Shown here one piece after another: positions 54,603 to 64,000 of a stretch of 64,000 bases of DNA. Position numbers and translations under genes: made by a program. Every line of letters begins with the position of its first letter. The first letter of the stretch is position 1. Location of the stretch: NCBI RefSeq assembly GCF_009389715.1, contig NC_052404.1, forward strand, positions 7,710,745 to 7,774,744, written 5' to 3'. Below the pieces are notes generated by a model. It saw only the letters and a list, made by a program, of their open reading frames with translations. It was not told where the DNA came from and ran no database searches. This stretch comes from Phoenix dactylifera. Its lineage: Eukaryota > Streptophyta > Magnoliopsida > Arecales > Arecaceae.

Positions 54603-54744
54603 TAACAGAATGTGATGGAAATCGAAGGTTACAAGCCGTCGGAGTGGACATCACGCAACAGAGGACAAGCATGGGGGACGGATCATACTATTTTTTTTTT
54701 ATTATTATTTGTTGACTCGAGCACAGCAAGCAACACAAAATAGG

Positions 54745-54799
<55 letters not shown>

Positions 54800-56867
54800 G
54801 AATTTAAAAATAAATTTTTAGAATGATGGCAACAAATGAGACGATCTAATCAGCAGGTTAATTCATGGACGTATATAATCTGAATCATTTTATCACATAA
54901 AGAACACCATTCGATTGCCTCAGCTAAACTCGGCCAAAGAATTCGTGAACGTGGCAATGAAGAGAACAAGGTTTCCTGCTGCATAAATCATAATGTGGTC
55001 CGGCTGTGAATTTTCTGGGACAGATTGGCGTAAATGATCATTTCCTGGCTGCAAGAGATTTAAAAGACGTGTTAGGGTTACGTTCGGTAAGCAAGTAGAA
55101 AAACTAAAATGGAGTCCCGTGATGTCTCTATTCAAAAGAGAAAATTAGCACAACCTCCTTGGGAAGACAGCAATCCCGCTGTTTGCTTCGACGTCGCATG
55201 TTTTCCTAGTCACCAAAGGTTACACCCGTATTCTGGTCTTGCTCGCACTCGATCTCAGCCAGGCTTCTGCTTATCATAGTTTCCAGATAAAGAAAGCCCT
55301 TCCTAAAATTGAAATTTGAGAAGCATAGCAACCGAAGGCTACAATATGTTCGTCAAATAACAACCAGGGGGAAAATCTATAGCAAATGCCAGGGAAAAAA
55401 CAATATTGATTTGCACATTAATCTAAACACTAACAAATTATTTCTCTAGAATTATCCACTTCAAACATTAAGGGCATATCAGGGTTGGGAGGAATTGAAT
55501 TCTAAAATGGGACTGAAAAATAAATAAGTACCATTTTAGCCCTTTGGTTAAGAGAAAAGAATGAAAATACCCTAATTCTTCAAAATTCAATCTCATCTCT
55601 CACCTAGTATTTTAAATCTCATTCCAATTACAATCATGAAATAAATGCATCAAAAAAATAAGACCATTCCGATTCTCATTCCAATCTATTTCGATTCCGA
55701 TGATAAACTAAACATACCCTAAAAGTAAACTAAAAATATAAATATGCATAGCTATACTACCCTATAGCCAAGAAAGTCCTCGACATTTTGCTCCTCACTT
55801 CCAGAGAAACATCAACCTAAACCTGGCACCTCACTAGGACAACGTTCGCCCAAATTCATAGGAACACAGACTAATATACCACTGCAAAACAAAATAATAA
55901 AGAGGGGGAAAGGTGGCATAACATTGCTGCATTTCAGACCACTTAATGCCGGCTCGGAAGAACCAGGCAACCCACTCCGAAAACAGATCCATTCCCTGCC
56001 TATATATTTTGATACACTATATGCAACAAATCATGTCTCATACATTCCATCTAAGATAAAGGCTAAAATGCTGCACGCTTCATACTAGCATGTGGTTCGA
56101 TCCAAAGCTGTTGCTGAAGCATGGGTCCAGAACCAATCTCGCAGTGACTCCATTCCAAACTTGTGCTCTGAAACATATGGGATTATGACTTCCCCCTATG
56201 GACTGATGGTGAATAAACAAAGCATTCCATACCAACCTGCTGCCATGGATAATTATATATACAAATCTAGCAAGATCAGCATCTATGTAATGATTGATTA
56301 TGTTTTTTTATTATGAATATAACTGATTATATAATTTGTACAAAGATCCCCATTCTATAATTGAGAAAAAACATGCACTGCATTTTCCTCGCATAACCCC
56401 TGTAGGGGGAATTGATTCATACAAACCAAACAAGCAGGCAAAAGAAATTTACCTATAAACATTACTTGACAAAAACAAAGGACACAGATTTCAACGCTGT
56501 AAACCACAAAATGCTACTTTCCGGTGTTAGAACACTTGCTCCTTTTATAAATATGATGCTGTGGTTGCATGCGGGCACCGTTATCAAATCTTGGACATGA
56601 TACTATCTAAAGCACAGACCACCCATTCCTGCATGGTTGCAATGCTCTTCACAGATAGAATAGCAGGTGGGTCTATCATACATGTACAACGTCCCCCTTT
56701 CCTATTTTCCCCTTTTTCACATTTGACAAAAAAAAGCCTTTATATCTTACAAATTACATATCACAAATACTTACAGGAACCACTTGGATTGGTGAGGACC
56801 GTTCGAGACTCTAAAAGACCTGAGCAACCATCAAGAATTCAGACTACAATTGTTAATGTTTAGTGTA
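54603..56867. other. spacer between PORR and CAMTA genes
   Basis: Contains the PORR upstream region, a (TA)n tract at 54749-54796 and the probable CAMTA 3' UTR near 56400-56867. No gene seen. Confidence 0.45.
54749..54796. repeat. (TA)n microsatellite
   Basis: About 24 TA units, some 150 bp upstream of the PORR start codon. Confidence 0.97.
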
Positions 56868-59800
56868 TCATTGTTGCAAGTAGATCTCCTCTATCCTCTT
56901 TTCCCCTTTTGAATTTTGAACTCGAGCGGAGGAGCTTTCTTCATCTCCCAACTGTAAAATAAATTTTTGATTTGAAAAATATAGAATAAATCATTCAATC
57001 CAGGCAAAATAAGAACTAAGAAAAAAAATGCTGACAGACACCTCGTACTGATGAATTTTGAGCTCTCCCTCTCCATGACAATAAACAAACTTTAACTGTG
57101 CCAACCATTTGCACAAAATAACAAATAAAACATGCATACTTTAAGAGGACCATGAAATTACATTAGGCAGTCCAAACAAAAAATTTTGATTGGTCGCATA
57201 GATATCATAATTGCCTGATCCAGACTAGAATAACTTGTATGATTATTACATTCAACTATCCGCAAATTACTATTAGGCATTCATCAGGTGAGATAATAGT
57301 CAGACACTCAGACTTGTGTGCCTTGGACATGGAAGCATCTAACACAAGGTCAGACACTAATAGAAGTGAACAAGCTTCCAGCATATTCAATTTTTATTGG
57401 TAGCTAAATCTGGAATTTTTTTATCAAAGAAAAGGTAAAAATATTAATTGAAAAGGAATGAAACTTATTGCAAGCAAACCAAGAAACTCATCATAATAGG
57501 AGATTGGTAATTCACCAAGTAGATTGCGAAAATTTTAACCTGCATCTGATCAATGTGTTTGACAATGTAACTTTCAACAGCAAATTCTGCTACAAGAAAT
57601 ATCTTAGCTTATAGATGTTAGGTTTGTTGCATGGCAAATGGAGGTGATCTCAATCCAACATATATATCATGCTAAAAGATTGTTAGCATTGTTTAGTTAT
57701 AGCGAAAATAACGTAGGAATATGCAAAATCTAGGATTCATGGATGTTCAAATTGCAAGCCATGACCATACCAAATGCACAGGTCACAAACGTTCATTAGA
57801 CAGGATATATCTTGTACATTTGTTTTTACATTTGTTTTTAAGTATCATTCTCTTAAAATTAAAAATAGTAGAAATCACCCTCCATATAGATAAATTTGAG
57901 GATGATGATGAAGGTTACCCCCCCCACCGCCCCTTTTTCTAATGAATACTGATCTTTTGATGATAGGCATGATAGCTAGGTAACTTCAAAATTTGTGACG
58001 ATGATATTAGAAAGAGCAAAGACCATAATCTACAGATTTGAATGATGGCTAAATCATGAAATTTGTGGATGCTCATGTAATTGTATGGAACAGGGACCAT
58101 CAGTAAATGATATCTATCATATGCATGCCCAAAATATACAGGCAAGGGAGTTTTTTTGTTTTTTGGCATGGAGGGAGGGGGATGGATTTCAAAGCAAATG
58201 TACTGTAATGATTGTAACGAGTACAAGAAAGATATGATCAGAAACAAATAAGACAAAAAATGCAAACTTAAAATGGCGCATATGTTTAGCTCCTTAAGAT
58301 GGTGCGATGAGTGCAGCTGATCTTTAGTAGCATAAGCAGGTCTGTGAAACAGAATCTTGGTAATACACCTCAATTACAAAGGCTGCAAATGTAAGTGCAG
58401 AATCACCTTGGATTTATGGGAGCATGCGACCAATCTCATGTACTGATCACGGGCTTCTGGGTTACGAGCCATAGACTGGACTCTTGCCAATGCTTTCTCT
58501 ACACCCGCCACCTTCTGTTTCCGCCCAAGTCGAAGAAAATCATACTCATCAGTCTTCCCAACCACTTGCTCAACATCACTACTTGCACTTTCAGCTCGAA
58601 AGCCTCGTAATCCAGGTCGTTTGCGCCTCCAGCGCAATATGGCCTTTTCAACAATACTAACAGACCAAACTACCTTTTTATATTGCTTACGAACCTGATG
58701 TCCCCTCACATGTGCCTGAAACAACAGCAGTTAACCGATTATATATCACAATGTTTAAGACAACTCATCGCCATACAACCACTTTCTTCTCAATAATGAA
58801 TCGGCAAATCAATCTATCAAATAACAATGGAAAGACAAGGTAATGAAAGTTGAAACAAGTATAACAGAATATAGAATTACATGTGATGCACCTACAAAGC
58901 CAGGTTCCAGGTGCTATGTTACCTGGCTTATCTGTTTTCACTTCTTGCAGGAGTCGAATCAATAAACAAATAAGAAATACTGGAAATGCATGGTGGGAAG
59001 GCCTCAGAGGTCCAGCCTAATGTGCTGGACTTCGAGGTTTTCATATTATATATTACTAGAATGCATATTAAGAAATACTGGACTTCTTTTTCTTTCTTAA
59101 ATTACTGGCCAAGCAACTGCCATGAAAAGGAGTCATGTTCCCTCATGCAGAAGGTCATAGCATCTAACACGCACGTGCTGGACTCCAGGGCTTTCCCATT
59201 ATATATAAAAGACCAGCATCAGGCACATGCGATGCACATAAGAGGGATAAAGAATGGAAGTGATTTTCCTATCTATTAAGACGGACTTTGATTAGCTGCT
59301 TCAGTTCCTAGAATCCTTGTCATTGGATTCCTGAGACCAAAACCCCTGGGAAACATGAAAAAGGAAAAAAAATAGAAAAATGTCTGCCCTGCTACACATG
59401 CAGCTACTTTGGTTTCTTCTTTTTTTTTGTGCACTGGGATTCCTAAACCCATTAGAAACATTATTTGAAAGAAAATATAAAAAAGCAAATACTTAAGGTC
59501 CAGCCATGCATGGACTCTAAGCCATTCATGTTCTAACATGGTAGATGTTTGGCATTGACACCAAAATAACCACTGTTAGCAAATTCTTGGCTGCCGCAAC
59601 CTGGTGGAAGGTATCACCCTTGACAATTCTGATATAAAGATAAAAGCAACTACAAACAACATAAGCCATGACATTAAAGTAAATATGATAACTTCGTAAT
59701 ATCCATAACCAGTCAAACCAACGGGCAGGTTGTCGAAAGCAACATAAATAGAGTCCAATTATGAATCTTGCTCTGGTTGGTTCTTGCTCCCATTCCTACC

Positions 59801-62800
59801 CCATGCTTATAGATAGAGCCAGGAATGACAATATTATAAGAGAGAAGCCTGCAAGAAGGCGCTTCTACCAACTAATCAGTAGAAGAGCAGGAAACATTAT
59901 GTCCAGGTATATGACACAGGACTCGGAGAAAAACTGCACAGCTTCCAACTAATGAGCTCATCCCGAACCATTATGTAATTACTTAATGATGCTATATTAA
60001 TTCAATATAGTAGATGAGATTTGTTTAAGGAAGATTTGCAAAAAGGCTCAAAACAAGGTTTTAAATCCCATGTAGCTGCCGGGTGTCCTGCCGTCCCAAG
60101 TATCAAGATGGAGCATCCCAAGTGTTGGAACAGGACGAGTCGTGAAAAGAACCAGGAGAGGAAGAGACATGCATCCATGGAAAAACTGGGATAGCCTCCA
60201 GCCCACAGTTCAAAAGATGTAGTACATATACAACCACAATAGCACAAAAAAATAGCAATGCTTACTTTACAAAATTGAAAAGGCCACAGCTACAGCAATG
60301 CTGCAGATGGAAAATTGACAGTGATGTCAAAGTCGCCTTCCCAGGTGGTCAGCCAAGGCACTTCAGTAGGTCTGAACTGAGGCCAGGACTGCCTAGTCAC
60401 AGAAGTGTAATATTATATGCTAATATTGCAGAGTTCAAATTCAACTCTCTCTTCCTTCATCTCTAATATATTGACTACAAGGAGATTTTCTAAGGAAAAA
60501 TATCCACTTAACCTTATGATTTTCCAAAACCTCGCACTTAAGTGCTGTCAAACCTAAATGATAATTGACCTTGTAGCTCCTACAACTTACATGGCTAAAA
60601 TGCAACTCATTGAGCCATTGCTACTTGAAGATGTCTGCAAAATGCATAATTGGAATTGGGGACACGGTAAACTAAGGAATAGTTCCTAATGTCGCATAAA
60701 TTGTTGGAAGGCCTTGTAACTAAAACAGTAAACAAGATACAAAATATAACTATAAAAGCCATCAATCCATGGCCATTCAAAGATGCCTGGAAAGTGCATT
60801 GTGGGAGATGAAGACGCTACAGACTAGGTAACAATTCTTAACCTCCAGGTGATTGCATGGCAGTCCTAATGACCCAATAGAAGAAGAGAGGTGATAAGCA
60901 ACTTCATGAATTTTTAGGATTTCACAACTCAAATGATGCACTTACTTTGTTATCTAACTATAGATTTAAAGGCTCAAGCAAAATTAGTGTGTCATAGTAT
61001 GCTTCTGTTATGAGACTGCCTCACACTAACCCAACAGGTGAGTTGGATAGAGGTGAGGAATGCAAGATAAGAATAGCAATGATGTAAGATTACATTTTCA
61101 ACTTGTTCTATTAAGTTAATCTAATCTGTTACTTCAGACATTATGAGAAAATATTCTAAAAGTACAACGAGAAAAGCACTTATTATTTCAAACGTATGAA
61201 GATGTTAAGATGTGGTTAGAAGTAAACATTGCATTATATTCCTCATTGGAAAACAAGACTGGAATGTGTATGCAACTAATGAACAATGGGAAACTTCAAG
61301 AATGGTAATGAATTGCTGGCTCATTCAACCGTATATGATTCGTTAAAATCTACATCATTTTCCATTTCTTTTTCGCTCTTACATTTTAAACCTTACAGTC
61401 TACAGAGAAATATTTGAAAATTGGATGCACATACATTATTCAAATATTGACAGGTGCGAGTTCATAGATCACAACATTGTGCTTGCATTTTCATGTATAA
61501 TGACTATGCACATGTTTCTAGTGTAAAGTCATCCTTAACTATGCTTCCAGATGATCGTAATAGAGCTAGAGCATCTGGTTAATCATTTCATCTATGCAAC
61601 TTATGCAGCAAAGACACAACAAATATTAGCAATAAACTTCATCAAGAAATAGCTTATGGTAAACAATATAAATATGGTTCGAACTTAACATGTACCTGGA
61701 TTTTCACAATCCGGTCACGGATCTTTAAAAATTCTTTACGCCCCTTCCATCCACGATATTTCTGCTGAATTTTAACAGCAGCAGTATGCAAAGCTTCATT
61801 GAAGTGACTTATCCTATGGAGCTTATAGTTCAGAGAGGATAGCACCATCATGTCAACCAAGCTCTCAGCATCGTCATCCTTGCTCTCTCTTAATTGCCTT
61901 TGGCGGAACGAGTGAATTCTGAAGGCAGCCTGAATACGTGCAGCAGCTTGAGCTGAATTCCTCACAGCAGCAAGAGATCCTCTTAGTGATAGCTGCTCTC
62001 CCTTATCTCCATCCAAAGAATCTATGTTTTGATCCTGTATAGTTTCAATGGCATTTTGTGCAACAAGAGTTGTAGAAACACTATCGGTGACACTTTCTTT
62101 TAGTGCTAATGAAGAAAGATGGCTGGTCAAATCTGCTTCAGCCAAGTATCCAGCAATTCCTTTATGCCCTCTACTTGATGCTAAATCAGCAGCAGTTTGT
62201 CCGTAGGGGAACTTTGATGTTGGGTCCTCAACTGCACCAGGAGCAGCTCGCAGCCTAATTAGCGTCACAACTGTCTCCTCTCTGTCCAGTCAACATTAAA
62301 GTCAGTTATAGGAGGGAAGATTATAGGCATAAAATTAATGTGTAGATTGTTGTAATACAAAGTATGGAAGTGCTGAATTCATAGCCAATACCTAACAACT
62401 AGAGGCCTAGAAAATTTTAATCAAACCTGCCATAATATGCAGCCCAATGGAGCCCAGTCCGGCCACGTGCATCTCGAAAACTTGGACTGACACCAGCAGT
62501 AACTATAGGAGCCATTGCCCAATCATAGCCAAGAGCAGCTGCCAAGTGGATTGCTCCTTGGCCTTCCTCGTCCAAAATATTAGGGCCCCTGCCTTCCTCG
62601 TGAGCTTTGCAAACCAGCCACTCATATAGCTTACCTTTCAATAACTTCTGGATCAATGCATCTCTAGGATTTTTATTGAATCCCTGAAAGGCCTTTGAAT
62701 CCATCTCAATTTTTTTCCACCCATTTTCTTCTTCATTCAGCATCAAAAACAACGTTTGCTTTAGGCTGCACTTAGAACAATTTTCAACCGAGCAGAACAA

Positions 62801-63725
62801 CTTGCTCCTATCTACTCCTAGCGATAACAACTTTGCAAAACGTACTTGAAAATAAACTTCATCTTCTGGTTCACTTTTTGACACTAAAGAAACACCAGAT
62901 AGGTTTTCACGATATTCAAATTCTCGAATTTCACTACAGGCTAACCTATCACTGCGGGTTATATAGAAGGGTACCCGTCCAGGTGTATGCGCAGGAGCTT
63001 GACAGTGAAGGACATTTGTAGTCAAAACTTCAGCAGGAACCTCAAGTTCACCAAACATACAACACCACTTGATGCTTGTGGGCTCTACGCTGCCTATGAA
63101 GGTACCTGAGATCAGAACCTGAAATAAACAGTGGTTAACAGTGGGTAGATATCTTGGGGTTTGAAACTGAGTTTTCTCACTTACATGTATATGTATCATA
63201 AGAACACAACTATCAGACAAAACATACCTTTGTTTCAACACCAGAATAAGCCCAATCAGGTGATAAGTCAACAATACTGAATAGCTGTTCTTGTGAAAGA
63301 GAAGGACCCAGTGAATCAATATCCAACTGCATATGACGAGGCAAGCTTGAGACCTCCTTGTCATCATTCTGAGTATCAAGTGCATTCCAATAATTGCAAG
63401 AATCTGAAGCCATCAACGAGTCGCTGCAGTCTTTACCAATCTCTTTGTTCATCCATCTCCCAAAGCTGTCTAGCTTTTTCAAATCCCCATGCTCATCATT
63501 ATGTGCATCACTTTTCAAAAGCTTATTGGAAGTATTGGAAACTTCAGCTTCATATTCCAGAGGCTGGTCAGGAACAGAGATGTTCCCTCGAGAGCTACTA
63601 TTATTCTTAAATTGTCCTGCTACATGCGAAAGGTCATCGTGGGGCACTTGATATATACGAGTTGATTCATTTACCAAGTCCTCGTCATCAAAGCTGTTCA
63701 TGTTTTCAGTGTTCTCCTCTTTCAC
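56868..63725 (-). CDS. calmodulin-binding transcription activator (CAMTA), C-terminal part
   Basis: Five exons in the window: 63228-63725, 62427-63118, 61696-62281, 58407-58715 and 56868-56951, all in phase, giving 722 residues; the gene continues past the right edge. In order: an acidic/Ser-rich linker; a TIG/IPT fold (LSPDWAYSGVETKVLISGTFIGS ... REFEYRE) crossing the first junction; ankyrin repeats (GQGAIHLAAALGYDW, RGRTGLHWAAYYGR, GQTAADLASSRGH); IQ motifs (AAARIQAAFRIHSFRQRQL, AAVKIQQKYRGWKGRKEF, and IVKIQAHVRGHQVRKQYKKV spanning a junction); then WSVSIVEKAILRWRRKRPGL, the calmodulin-binding helix. The tail LGDEESSSARVQNSKGEKRIEEI ends the protein. CAMTAs are Ca2+/calmodulin-controlled nuclear factors that bind CGCG-type sites through a CG-1 domain, here outside the window. 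Introns of 3.0 and 1.5 kb flank the calmodulin-binding exon. Confidence 0.92.
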
Positions 63726-64000
63726 CTGCATGATAGGAGGCAGATTCTCAAAAATAACCGACAGAATGGCCCAAAGAAGCCGTAAAACATGTAATAAGCA
63801 ACAAACATCGACGTATAAACTTGCACAACATCCAAATACATGCATATATGCAACTATACAGGAATCACCATTATATGATGGTATAAGTGTACATATATCC
63901 AAGAGTTTGGGGTACTGCATAATGACTTATGACTTTAAACTGGAAGTAGCATATATATTTCTATTGAAAGTGCATGCACTGAAATGGCAGATCTGATGAG
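63726..64000 (-). other. intron of the CAMTA gene running off the window
   Basis: Upstream of the acceptor (...ATCATGCAG before 63725). No further CAMTA exon is recognisable in the last 275 bases. Confidence 0.6.

Overview
This is plant nuclear DNA: genes are split by GT/AG introns, spacers are AT-rich, and TE relics and microsatellites are common. Exons of several genes (ubiquitin-S27a, PORR protein, peroxidase) are GC-rich next to AT-rich introns, as in monocots. The proteins read as non-grass monocot (palm-like) orthologues. That placement is inference; no species assignment is possible from the window alone.

Layout, left to right. 149-3352 (-): a small U1-type/CCCH zinc-finger protein of the ZMAT5 (U11/U12 snRNP 20K) family. 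5354-8701 (-): a complete 12-exon GSK3/SHAGGY-like kinase, with a 5' leader and leader intron out to about 10500. 10638-11778: an inverted-repeat-bounded element filled with G-rich tandem repeats. 13459-18352 (-): a plastid fatty-acid exporter (FAX1-like, Tmem14) whose introns hold a duplicated block and a long inverted repeat. 18353-28400: a 10 kb gene-poor stretch with MITE-like, Copia and LINE remnants, microsatellites and a second, broken copy of the GSK3 leader/promoter block (about 23020-24240). 28612-31461 (+): a four-exon clade PP2C phosphatase.

35548-36018 (-): ubiquitin-40S ribosomal protein S27a. 36402-37633 (+): a class III peroxidase whose first exon is broken. 39600-44364 (-): a two-exon multi-pass membrane protein of unknown function with a transposon remnant in its intron. 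44855-52260 (+): a decayed, motor-less KIN-12-type kinesin pseudogene that hosts a tiny LTR element. 53295-54602 (-): an intronless PORR-domain organelle RNA-splicing factor. 56868 to the right edge (-): the C-terminal half of a calmodulin-binding transcription activator (CAMTA); its CG-1 domain lies beyond the window.

The genes are ordinary housekeeping or signalling genes and do not form a pathway cluster. Splice junctions were placed by eye from reading-frame phase and family conservation. For the GSK3, FAX1, PP2C and ZMAT5-like genes every junction is phase-consistent. The most unusual content is repetitive: the duplicated GSK3 promoter, a family of CCGGTAC-rich palindromic insertions at five or more places, a roughly 600 bp intronic hairpin and a 328 bp LTR-type mini-element. 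I found no convincing new biochemical system.
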